DNA of 64,000 nucleotides from an uncultured Hyphomonas sp. (GTDB lineage Bacteria; Pseudomonadota; Alphaproteobacteria; Caulobacterales; Hyphomonadaceae): assembly GCF_963675305.1 (NCBI RefSeq), contig NZ_OY776147.1, positions 868,001 through 932,000 on the forward strand, in the 5' to 3' direction. Positions 52,497-58,715 of the stretch are shown piece after piece (position 1 is the first letter of the stretch; every line of letters starts with the position of its first letter). The translations under genes and the position numbers were made by a program. The notes beneath the pieces were generated by a model that did no database searches, was not told the DNA's origin, and was given only the letters and a program-made list of their open reading frames with translations.

Positions 52497-52580
52497 GGAG
52501 GGATGGGTGAGTGGTTAAAACCGCCAGACTGTAAATCTGGTCCGCAAGGTACGCTGGTTCGAATCCAGCTCCCTCCACCA
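52497..52580 (+). tRNA. tRNA-Tyr (GTA)
   Basis: Class II tRNA with acceptor GGAGGGA/TCCCTCC, anticodon arm CCAGACTGTAAATCTGG (anticodon GTA), a long variable arm and T arm GCTGGTTCGAATCCAGC. CCA is encoded (52578-52580). Confidence 0.95.
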
Positions 52581-52605
52581 CCTCATGCCGCTGCATGCTT
52601 GTGAC

Positions 52606-52679
52606 GCGGGTATAGCACAATGGTAGTGCAGCAGCCTTCCAAGCTGAGTATGTCGGTTCGATTCCGTCTACCCGCTCCA
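52606..52679 (+). tRNA. tRNA-Gly (TCC)
   Basis: Acceptor GCGGGTA/TACCCGC, D loop AGCACAATGGTAGTGC, anticodon loop CTTCCAA (anticodon TCC), T loop TTCGATT and encoded CCA (52677-52679). The T stem GTCGG/CCGTC has a T-T mismatch at the second pair, and the first anticodon-stem pair is G-A. Confidence 0.93.
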
Positions 52680-52737
52680 GCATTTCTCCCAGATCGCGGA
52701 ATGTTTGCAACCAGACCGGGGGTCTGAAGGCGGACTG

Positions 52738-52760
52738 TGCCAAATTGATAAAATTTGGCA
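52738..52760. promoter_or_regulatory. 23-bp palindrome upstream of the GAF-GGDEF gene
   Basis: TGCCAAATT (52738-52746), spacer GATAA, then AATTTGGCA (52752-52760): perfect 9-bp arms, 35 bases before the ATG at 52796. It is a strong candidate operator. A smaller hairpin CAGACC-GGG-GGTCTG (52712-52726) just upstream could end the tRNA transcript. Confidence 0.5.
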
Positions 52761-52795
52761 GATTGTCGAGGAAATGAGCTTAACGTCTCTGTTGT

Positions 52796-54619
52796 ATGGC
52801 TCAGCCCATGCGTCTCAGAACAATTACGAATATCGCTTATGCTGCCACCGTGCTGCTGACCCTTGCTGGCGGCACCACCATGCTTCTCGCGTCCAGCGCG
52901 CTTGAAGCGGAGCGGGCGGCAGTCAGCCGTGCCGATGGGCTGAAAGAGCAGACTGCGGCAGTCGGACAGGACGTTCTTCGCCTTTCAGACAGAGCGCGGG
53001 AATATGTCATCACCGGCAAAGAGGAATTTCTCGAAGACTATCTCTATATCCGTCAGGCCTTGCAGCAGGATGAAGCTCCTTTGGCTGCGATCGAGGACAT
53101 CGGCGCCGGCGATGCGGAGATAAGGGCCCTGTCCGACGCGGTCCAGATGGCGGGCCAGTTGTCAGACGAGCAGGACGCTGCCATCGAAGCATACCAAGCG
53201 GGGGATGACGCGGCTGCACGCGAATACCTGTTCGGGTCGCACTATGAGAATGAACTGGACCTGATCAACGCCCGGATCGACACATTCCACTCGCTGCTCG
53301 ATCAGCGCACCGACAATGAAGTGCACGCTGCCGAAGCGACCGCGCGATTCTGGCGCGCCGTGTCGGAAACGATGGTGCTGGCGACGGCGCTCATTTTCTT
53401 CATCGTCCTGTATTTTGTGCTGAAGCGGCGCATTCTGAAACCTGTTATCAAGCTCAGCGATGTCGTCACCCGCCTGGCCGCTCAGGAATACGATACGGAG
53501 ATGATGGATTACGACACGGTCGACGAGATCGGTGACATGGCACAGGCCATCCGTGTCTTCCGCGAGAACGGGCTGGAGCGCCAGCGCCTGGAATCCGAAC
53601 TCGAGCATGACCTGCAGTTGCGTAATCTATTGTCCCGCATGACACAGCGCATGCAGGCCTGTGACACAATGAAAGAAATCGCAGGTGTGGTGCGCCGCTT
53701 CGTGCCAGTTATCATGCCGGGCTGCGCCGGGCGGCTCTATGTCCTCAATCATGACGCGTCCGGAATGGTGGCTTCCTGTGAATGGCTGACCCCGCGCGCG
53801 GCTGCGTCCGAGTTCATGATGAACGATTGCTGGGGCCTTCGCCGCGGGACCATGCACTATCATCGCGAAGAAGATGCGGATGTGCCTTGCGCACACCTGG
53901 AGGGTGCGGACGAGGATGAGAAGAAATCCGTCTGTATTCCGCTCATGACTCAGCGCGAAGTTGTCGGCCTTCTCTATATGGAACTGCCTGAGGAGTCCGA
54001 AGCGGGCAAGCGCGCGGAAACCTACATCCATATGCTGGCAGAGAACATTGCCTTGTCGCTGTCGAACATTCGGCTTCGTGAGACGCTTCACGAAATGGCG
54101 ATGGCAGACCCGCTCACCGGTCTCTCCAACCGCCGGCGGATGGAAGAGAAATTTGAAGATGCGCTTGGCGAGATGAAACATTCAGGCGGCAGGGTCAGCA
54201 TCATCATGATGGATGTGGATCAGTTCAAGAAGTTCAACGACACCTATGGCCATGCCGCCGGGGATGACGTGTTGCGCGAAGTGGCGCAGGTGCTCGGCAG
54301 GCTGACACGGGAAGACGGTCTCGCGTTCCGCTATGGCGGCGAAGAGTTTGCGGTCCTGCTGCCAGGGGCTTCGCCGGACGCCGCCGCTGAGCGCGCAGAG
54401 GGAATCCGCAGGGAGATTGAGCAGATCTCGATTGTGCGGGATGACCTCGTTATCTCTGACATCTCCGCATCCTTTGGTGTCGCAACGACACCTGATCATG
54501 GCAGTGGAGAGAGTCTCTTCGCCCTGGCCGATGCGGCGCTGTACAGCTCCAAAGCCTCCGGCCGCAATCGCGTAACGGTCGCGGCGTCGCAGGAAGTTGC
54601 ACACACGCGCATCGCCTGA
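52796..54619 (+). CDS. Membrane sensor with HAMP, GAF and GGDEF domains (diguanylate cyclase)
   Basis: 607 residues. Transmembrane helix (about 10-32), periplasmic helical bundle of CHASE3-like type (about 35-190), second transmembrane helix (about 196-214, TMVLATALIFFIVLYFVL), HAMP (about 215-265, RILKPVIKLSDVVTRLAAQEYD), GAF (about 290-430, with CWGLRRG and VPCAH) and GGDEF (about 440-600: DPLTGLSNRRRMEEKFE, MMDVDQFKKFNDTYGHAAGDD, RYGGEEF). The RxxD product-inhibition site is not evident. Makes cyclic di-GMP in response to a periplasmic or GAF-bound signal. Confidence 0.92.
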   Translation: MAQPMRLRTITNIAYAATVLLTLAGGTTMLLASSALEAERAAVSRADGLKEQTAAVGQDVLRLSDRAREYVITGKEEFLEDYLYIRQALQQDEAPLAAIEDIGAGDAEIRALSDAVQMAGQLSDEQDAAIEAYQAGDDAAAREYLFGSHYENELDLINARIDTFHSLLDQRTDNEVHAAEATARFWRAVSETMVLATALIFFIVLYFVLKRRILKPVIKLSDVVTRLAAQEYDTEMMDYDTVDEIGDMAQAIRVFRENGLERQRLESELEHDLQLRNLLSRMTQRMQACDTMKEIAGVVRRFVPVIMPGCAGRLYVLNHDASGMVASCEWLTPRAAASEFMMNDCWGLRRGTMHYHREEDADVPCAHLEGADEDEKKSVCIPLMTQREVVGLLYMELPEESEAGKRAETYIHMLAENIALSLSNIRLRETLHEMAMADPLTGLSNRRRMEEKFEDALGEMKHSGGRVSIIMMDVDQFKKFNDTYGHAAGDDVLREVAQVLGRLTREDGLAFRYGGEEFAVLLPGASPDAAAERAEGIRREIEQISIVRDDLVISDISASFGVATTPDHGSGESLFALADAALYSSKASGRNRVTVAASQEVAHTRIA

Positions 54620-54639
54620 CCCCGCACACTGCCCTTCCG

Positions 54640-54664
54640 GGAACCAAACCAGACATGACACGTT
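54640..54664 (+). promoter_or_regulatory. EcfG-type stress promoter for the 148-residue secreted protein
   Basis: GGAAC at 54640-54644, 16 bases, CGTT at 54661-54664. Exact match to the GGAAC-N16-CGTT consensus, 29 bases before the ATG at 54694. Confidence 0.75.
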
Positions 54665-54693
54665 GTCTCAGCATGCTGACAACGGGCTGAATC

Positions 54694-55140
54694 ATGACCT
54701 GGAGAATTGAATTGGGTGCCGCCGCGGTCACCATGGGTGCTGCGCTTATGTGGGGTGCGAGTGCGGACTCCGCGCTCGATGCGCCGCGACTGGAACAGCC
54801 CGATCACTTTACACATGCTGACTATCAGGCGTTTGACCGGGACTTTCGTTTCGGCGGGACTGTTTGCGAGGTCGGGCTGAAGCGCAAGGGGATTTGCTTT
54901 GGCGTATCACCCTTCGAAGACGGCCTTTCTGAAGGCCAGACGATTCCGGCCAGCCTGCCTGATATGCCTGCCGAATTCCCTGTGATCCTGAAAACCCAGT
55001 TAAAGGCCGATGGCCTGGAAACCTGGCGCTTCGGCCGAGCGCTGGTTCTGGTCAGATCCGGAACCCGGGAAATCGAAGATGTCATGTATCTGACGGCGCC
55101 TTATGGCGAGCGCGGCGAAACCGTTATCGCATCCCGTTAG
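54694..55140 (+). CDS. Secreted hypothetical protein under a stress promoter
   Basis: 148 residues. Signal peptide-like start (LGAAAVTMGAALMWGASADS) and a soluble mature part with two cysteines in GTVCEVGLKRKGICFGVSPF, possibly a disulfide. No family recognised. The exact EcfG-type promoter upstream places it in the general stress regulon, fitting an envelope-protection role (inference). Confidence 0.65.
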   Translation: MTWRIELGAAAVTMGAALMWGASADSALDAPRLEQPDHFTHADYQAFDRDFRFGGTVCEVGLKRKGICFGVSPFEDGLSEGQTIPASLPDMPAEFPVILKTQLKADGLETWRFGRALVLVRSGTREIEDVMYLTAPYGERGETVIASR

Positions 55141-55200
55141 AGGCAATTCCGTAAAAGAAGGTGATTTTCGATCCGGCAGAGGTGTCTGGGTCAGATTATC

Positions 55201-55233
55201 AAGACAAGAAAATGGGCGCTCCGGGCGCCCATT
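55201..55233 (-). terminator. Intrinsic terminator after the DUF1328 gene
   Basis: AATGGGCGC (55211-55219) pairs with GCGCCCATT (55225-55233) around a 5-base loop. The minus strand continues TTCTTGTCTT. Confidence 0.8.
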
Positions 55234-55259
55234 CCTTATCGCGTTTTGTCAGCGTCGTG

Positions 55260-55433
55260 TCAGGTGACGCTCTTCCCGTTCACCGCGCGGACCACAAAGG
55301 TCAGCACAAGGAGGGCGAGAAAGACGAAGAACAGGATCTGTGCGATACCGGCGGAAGCGCCGGCGATACCGCCAAAACCGAGTGCGGCGGCAACAATGGC
55401 GAGAATGAAAAATGCAATGGCCCAGCCAAGCAT
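55260..55433 (-). CDS. DUF1328 (YtjA-like) small membrane protein
   Basis: 57 residues read on the minus strand from ATG 55433. It begins MLGWAIAFFILAIVAAALGF and continues GGIAGASAGIAQILFFVF, ending VVRAVNGKSVT: two glycine-rich transmembrane helices, matching the DUF1328 family. The Shine-Dalgarno AAGGAGA is 6-7 bases upstream. An exact EcfG-type promoter lies 49-73 bases before the ATG, divergent from the entericidin promoter. Family members are typically stress-induced; molecular role unknown. Confidence 0.88.
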   Translation of the reverse strand: MLGWAIAFFILAIVAAALGFGGIAGASAGIAQILFFVFLALLVLTFVVRAVNGKSVT

Positions 55434-55481
55434 GATGGTCTCCTTTTTGGTTCGTGACGGCGTTGGTGCCGATAGTCAGGT

Positions 55482-55506
55482 AACGGATGCAAAGCAAAAC
55501 TGTTCC
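55482..55506 (-). promoter_or_regulatory. EcfG-type stress promoter for DUF1328
   Basis: On the minus strand GGAAC (55506-55502), 16 bases, CGTT (55485-55482), an exact consensus match. Its -35 lies back to back with that of the entericidin promoter. Confidence 0.78.
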
Positions 55507-55519
55507 GTGAAAAGATTTG

Positions 55520-55544
55520 GGAACATTCCTGGCGGCAGGGCGTT
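55520..55544 (+). promoter_or_regulatory. EcfG-type stress promoter for the entericidin-like gene
   Basis: GGAAC 55520-55524, 16 bases, CGTT 55541-55544, with the ATG at 55578. Exact match. Confidence 0.78.
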
Positions 55545-55577
55545 GCTGCTACATAATAGGAAGGAAAGGAAATATTC

Positions 55578-55739
55578 ATGAAAACCGCCAAGAATACGCT
55601 GAAAATCGCTGGTCTCGGTCTGTTCACCCTGATGGCCGCAGCCTGCAACACGGTTGCCGGTGCGGGTGAAGACATTCAGGCAGGTGGCGATGTGGTTGAA
55701 GACACCGCTGATGAAGTCAAGGAAGAGATGTCGAACTAA
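55578..55739 (+). CDS. Entericidin EcnA/B family lipoprotein
   Basis: 53 residues. Basic n-region, hydrophobic core GLGLFTLMAAA, lipobox AAC with Cys23, then a short acidic tail NTVAGAGEDIQAGGDVVED. This is the entericidin pattern: small envelope lipoproteins induced in stationary phase or stress. GGAAAGGAAA ribosome-binding region upstream. An exact EcfG-type promoter precedes it and a strong terminator follows it. Confidence 0.88.
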   Translation: MKTAKNTLKIAGLGLFTLMAAACNTVAGAGEDIQAGGDVVEDTADEVKEEMSN

Positions 55740-55758
55740 GATTTCGGCATCGGGGAGG

Positions 55759-55790
55759 AAAGGGCGCGCCAATTACGGCGCGCCCTTTCT
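55759..55790. terminator. Intrinsic terminator after the entericidin-like gene (possibly bidirectional)
   Basis: A 12-bp stem AAAGGGCGCGCC / GGCGCGCCCTTT (55759-55770 / 55777-55788) with loop AATTAC, followed by TCT. It may also end the small minus-strand gene at 55814. Confidence 0.82.
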
Positions 55791-55813
55791 GTATGCGGAT
55801 AAAAAAATTTTTT

Positions 55814-56053
55814 TCAGGACCGGGTATGAGACAGCAACAGGACCGTGCCAGTGGTATCGCGCGGCGTTGTGTTTGCTCCACCAGCACGCAGGCAGGTCCA
55901 GAGGGAAAGGAAACCTGCCAGAACCAGTGCGGTGGCAACGCTGAATGCGCGAGGCCCCCTGATCCGGGCGAAAGTCCCGAAAGTCGCCTGCCAGGCCGAC
56001 CGGATTGGCAGGTGGCAGATCGGGCTCAGTCGGATGGGGGATGCGTTCTTCAT
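55814..56053 (-). CDS. Small membrane protein, possibly translated from a leaderless stress mRNA
   Basis: 79 residues with a single transmembrane helix (about 36-54, AFSVATALVLAGFLSLWTC) after a basic N-terminus, so likely N-in. The ATG at 56053 has no Shine-Dalgarno. The -10 CGTT of an exact minus-strand EcfG-type promoter (56065-56062) ends only 8 bases before it, putting transcription start at or next to the ATG. No family recognised. The promoter is the main argument that this is a gene. Confidence 0.45.
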   Translation of the reverse strand: MKNASPIRLSPICHLPIRSAWQATFGTFARIRGPRAFSVATALVLAGFLSLWTCLRAGGANTTPRDTTGTVLLLSHTRS

Positions 56054-56061
56054 GGCGGAGG

Positions 56062-56086
56062 AACGCGCGTCCCCTGCAGGAGTTCC
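56062..56086 (-). promoter_or_regulatory. EcfG-type stress promoter on the minus strand
   Basis: Minus-strand GGAAC (56086-56082), 16 bases, CGTT (56065-56062): exact match. A plus-strand near-match (GGAAC 56060-56064, N16, AGTT) overlaps it. Confidence 0.6.
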
Positions 56087-56099
56087 CCGCCGTCGTCAT

Positions 56100-56124
56100 G
56101 GAACATGTTCCTGCGTCGTGCGTT
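56100..56124 (+). promoter_or_regulatory. EcfG-type stress promoter for the lipid kinase operon
   Basis: GGAAC 56100-56104, 16 bases, CGTT 56121-56124, 26 bases before the ATG at 56151. Exact match. Confidence 0.78.
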
Positions 56125-56150
56125 GAAGTCCTGTTGCCGGAGACTCCAAC

Positions 56151-57008
56151 ATGAAATTCTCAGTGGTCATCAATCCATTGTCCCGATCCGTACCTAAAGG
56201 TGCCGCGGATGAAATCGAGGCCGCGATTCAGGCGTCAGGGCACGATATTGCCTGTTTGCATTGCAGTTCCGACCAGTTGTCGCGTGGTGTCCGCCAAGCC
56301 GCGGGCAGCGATGCCGATGCTGTCATCGTCTGGGGCGGTGACGGGACCCTCGCATGCGCGTTGAACGCCTGCGGCACCACGGGCCTGCCGGTTCTGGCAT
56401 TACCTGGGGGGACAATGAACATGTTGCCAAAGCGGCTGCATGGAGACGGCGCCTGGCATGAAATTCTGGAACGCGTCCTGTCTGCGCCAATGACGCAAAC
56501 CCTCGCGGCGGGGGAAGTGGACGGCCAGCGCTTCTATATCGCGGCGCTGTTCGGCCGGCTGACCGGACTTGCGGAAACCCGCGAAGCAGTTCGCAAGGGC
56601 GAGCTGATCAATGCCGCACAGGCACTTGCGGACGGCGAAGTGCTGGATGTCGAAACGCGGCTCAGACTTTCCTGGACGAAAATGTCCGACAAGACGGAGC
56701 AAACGATCAGCGCCGTGGCAGCCGCGGTTGCTCTGAAGAGCAGCGGCACGCCGGCTCTGGAAGTCGCCGCAATAGATCCGGATAGTACGATGGACCTTGT
56801 TTCCACGGCGCTCGACGCGATGGTGCATGGCTGGAAAGAGGCGGGGCCGGTTGAGCACGATGTGACCGAGACCGTCACCGTTCACGAGCTTGAACGCGGA
56901 GACATCCCGGCGACGCTTGATGGCGAGCAGGTGACCTTTACCTCACCCGTCCGGATTCAGCTGGTGAAACAGGCTGCGCGGGTTCTGTGCGCGGAGACGG
57001 GCCATTGA
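56151..57008 (+). CDS. Diacylglycerol kinase-like lipid kinase
   Basis: 285 residues. N-terminal DAGK catalytic domain with INPLSR at the start, the nucleotide-binding VWGGDGTLACALN and LALPGGTMNMLPKRL, followed by a beta-rich C-terminal domain ending PATLDGEQVTFTSPVRIQL. Such enzymes phosphorylate diacylglycerol, sphingoid bases or related lipids. GGAG lies 8 bases upstream. Its stop overlaps the TTG start of the metallophosphoesterase gene. An exact EcfG-type promoter precedes it. Confidence 0.88.
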   Translation: MKFSVVINPLSRSVPKGAADEIEAAIQASGHDIACLHCSSDQLSRGVRQAAGSDADAVIVWGGDGTLACALNACGTTGLPVLALPGGTMNMLPKRLHGDGAWHEILERVLSAPMTQTLAAGEVDGQRFYIAALFGRLTGLAETREAVRKGELINAAQALADGEVLDVETRLRLSWTKMSDKTEQTISAVAAAVALKSSGTPALEVAAIDPDSTMDLVSTALDAMVHGWKEAGPVEHDVTETVTVHELERGDIPATLDGEQVTFTSPVRIQLVKQAARVLCAETGH

Positions 57009-57808
57009 GGCTTGTTCACCTGGCAGACATTCATTTCGGCGCGGCAGATCCGCATGTGCTCGAGGCCGCCGTTCAGACAATTCAGCAGGCCGCCCCGCAG
57101 ATGGTTATCGTTTCCGGCGACCTGACACAGAGCGGGAAACACCGGGAATTCGAAGCGGCTGAAAAATGGCTCGGAGACCTCGGGCTGCCTTGCGCCTGCA
57201 CGCCTGGCAATCACGACACGCCGATGTTCAAATTGCACCACCGTGTCCTCAATCCATTCGGGCGGTACCAGAAATACCTGTCCGACTTTGCCTTTCCGGT
57301 GCGTACCGGGCACATCCGTATCGACGGGTTGAACACAGCAAGGGGGTGGCAGGTCAGGCGAAACTGGGCGGAAGGGTCTGTCGACCTGGAGGATCTGGAC
57401 GCCGTGCTTTCGGAAGACGCGCCGGAGAAAATCCGGCTGCTGACCTGCCATCATCCCTTCGTGCCACCGACAGATGCGCCGCTTCATACAGAGACCCGGC
57501 GAGGGCAGCGGGCCAGCCGCAAGCTTGGGGAAAGCCCGGTGCAGGTCTTGCTGACCGGACACGTGCACGCGCCGCAGGCAGAGTTAATCCGTACACAGGA
57601 AGGTGGATACGTCTCCGTTACAGCCGGGACACTTTCCATGCGGCTGCGCGATGTCCCGCCATCGTTCAACATTCTTGATTTCGACGGAGACATTATGAGC
57701 GTCGGCGCCTTCATTCATGACGGACGACGTTTCGCAAAAAAAATAAACAGCGCGTGGAATCTCTCAAGGATGGAACAGTTGCGTCCGCCGGGCGTTGTTA
57801 AGGCGTGA
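57005..57808 (+). CDS. Calcineurin-like metallophosphoesterase
   Basis: 267 residues. Complete di-metal motif set: LADIHFG (DxH), VSGDLTQ (GD), TPGNHDTP (GNHD), TCHHPF (H) and LTGHVHAP (GHxH). The family covers nucleotide and lipid phosphodiesterases. TTG 57005 overlaps the lipid kinase stop and has GGAG 8 bases upstream; GTG 56987 is also in frame. The kinase-phosphoesterase pairing in one stress operon suggests lipid headgroup or phosphatidate-type remodelling (inference). Its 3' end contains the promoter of the next gene. Confidence 0.88.
   Translation: MRLVHLADIHFGAADPHVLEAAVQTIQQAAPQMVIVSGDLTQSGKHREFEAAEKWLGDLGLPCACTPGNHDTPMFKLHHRVLNPFGRYQKYLSDFAFPVRTGHIRIDGLNTARGWQVRRNWAEGSVDLEDLDAVLSEDAPEKIRLLTCHHPFVPPTDAPLHTETRRGQRASRKLGESPVQVLLTGHVHAPQAELIRTQEGGYVSVTAGTLSMRLRDVPPSFNILDFDGDIMSVGAFIHDGRRFAKKINSAWNLSRMEQLRPPGVVKA
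57772..57796 (+). promoter_or_regulatory. EcfG-type stress promoter for the acidic lipoprotein and dps
   Basis: GGAAC 57772-57776, 16 bases, CGTT 57793-57796, inside the 3' end of the metallophosphoesterase gene and 47 bases before the lipoprotein ATG. Exact match. Confidence 0.8.
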
Positions 57809-57843
57809 CTCTGAAGGGGGCACATCATCAAAGGAGATTTGAG

Positions 57844-58107
57844 ATGCGTATGAAAATTATTGCTGCTGCACTTGTTGCAACCGGTGTGCTCGCTGCCTGC
57901 GACACGAATGAAGGCCCGATGGAAAAAGCGGGTGAGTCGATCGACGAGGCTGTCGATAACATCGATGAGCCGGATACAATCGGCGAGTCGCTCGACGAAG
58001 CGGCTGATGAAACCGCCGATGCCATCAACGACGCCGCCGACGATGTGGACGGCGCGATCGACGAGGCCGGCGAGGCGATGGAGGAAGCTGCCGATCCTCC
58101 GAAGTAA
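57844..58107 (+). CDS. Small acidic lipoprotein
   Basis: 87 residues from ATG 57844, after AAAGGAGA. Signal with lipobox VLAAC (Cys19 or so), then a very acidic helical tail built of repeats such as ESIDEAVDNIDE, ESLDEAADETADAINDAADD and GAIDEAGEAMEEAAD. It resembles an extended entericidin-like lipoprotein. 41 bases before dps with no terminator, so both are likely transcribed from the EcfG-type promoter at 57772. Confidence 0.8.
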   Translation: MRMKIIAAALVATGVLAACDTNEGPMEKAGESIDEAVDNIDEPDTIGESLDEAADETADAINDAADDVDGAIDEAGEAMEEAADPPK

Positions 58108-58148
58108 GGTTCGGCAACCATTAAATCAGTATACGAAAGGAGATTATC

Positions 58149-58658
58149 ATGGCCACTGAGGCCCTTAATATTAGCAAACCCGATTTCACAACCCGGAACG
58201 GCATTTCCGAGGAAGACCGCAAGAAGATTGCCGACGCGCTCGGAGTCGTTCTTGCCGACACCTACATGCTGTTCATCAAGACGCAGGGCGTGCACTGGAA
58301 TGTGACGGGTCCGACCTTCATGGGCGTACACAAGCTCACCGAGGAGCAGTACGAAAACATGTACGAAGCCATCGACGAGCTTGCGGAACGTATTCGCGCG
58401 CTCGGCCACAAGGCGCCGGCCAGCTACACCAAATATGGCGAACTGTCGTCGATCAATGACAAGGACGAAGAACGTTCGGTCGGGCAGATGCTGACCATGC
58501 TGATCGCAGACCATGAAACGGCTGTCCTCAACATGCGCGCCGCAACGGAATGGTGCGAAGACAAGAACGACTATGTGACGGCAGACATGCTGACAGAGCG
58601 GATGTCCTGGCACGAACAGGCCGTGTGGATGCTCAAGTCACTGGCGGCTGAGAAATAA
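58149..58658 (+). CDS. dps: Dps family ferritin-like DNA-protection protein
   Basis: 169 residues. Dodecameric Dps proteins oxidise and store iron and protect DNA during stress. The ferroxidase ligands fit exactly in spacing: His49 (TQGVHWNV), His61 (GVHKLTEEQ), Asp76 and Glu80 (EAIDELAERI). The N-terminus is short with few lysines, so DNA binding through the tail may be weak. AAAGGAGAT precedes the ATG. Second gene of an EcfG-type transcript. Confidence 0.94.
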   Translation: MATEALNISKPDFTTRNGISEEDRKKIADALGVVLADTYMLFIKTQGVHWNVTGPTFMGVHKLTEEQYENMYEAIDELAERIRALGHKAPASYTKYGELSSINDKDEERSVGQMLTMLIADHETAVLNMRAATEWCEDKNDYVTADMLTERMSWHEQAVWMLKSLAAEK

Positions 58659-58715
58659 CAGAGAATCCGGACAACGGATCATCAAACAGGCCCCGCGCCC
58701 CTTAGAGGCCGGGGC

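Noticed and set aside
55798..55814. Run AAAAAAATTTTTTT as a special element
   Set aside because: A short self-complementary AT tract between a terminator and a stop codon; most simply a T-rich tail for either-strand termination.
56060..56084. Additional plus-strand EcfG promoter with AGTT at the -10
   Set aside because: Its -10 deviates, and its two halves are largely explained by the overlapping exact minus-strand promoter. A perfect plus-strand site lies 40 bases downstream.
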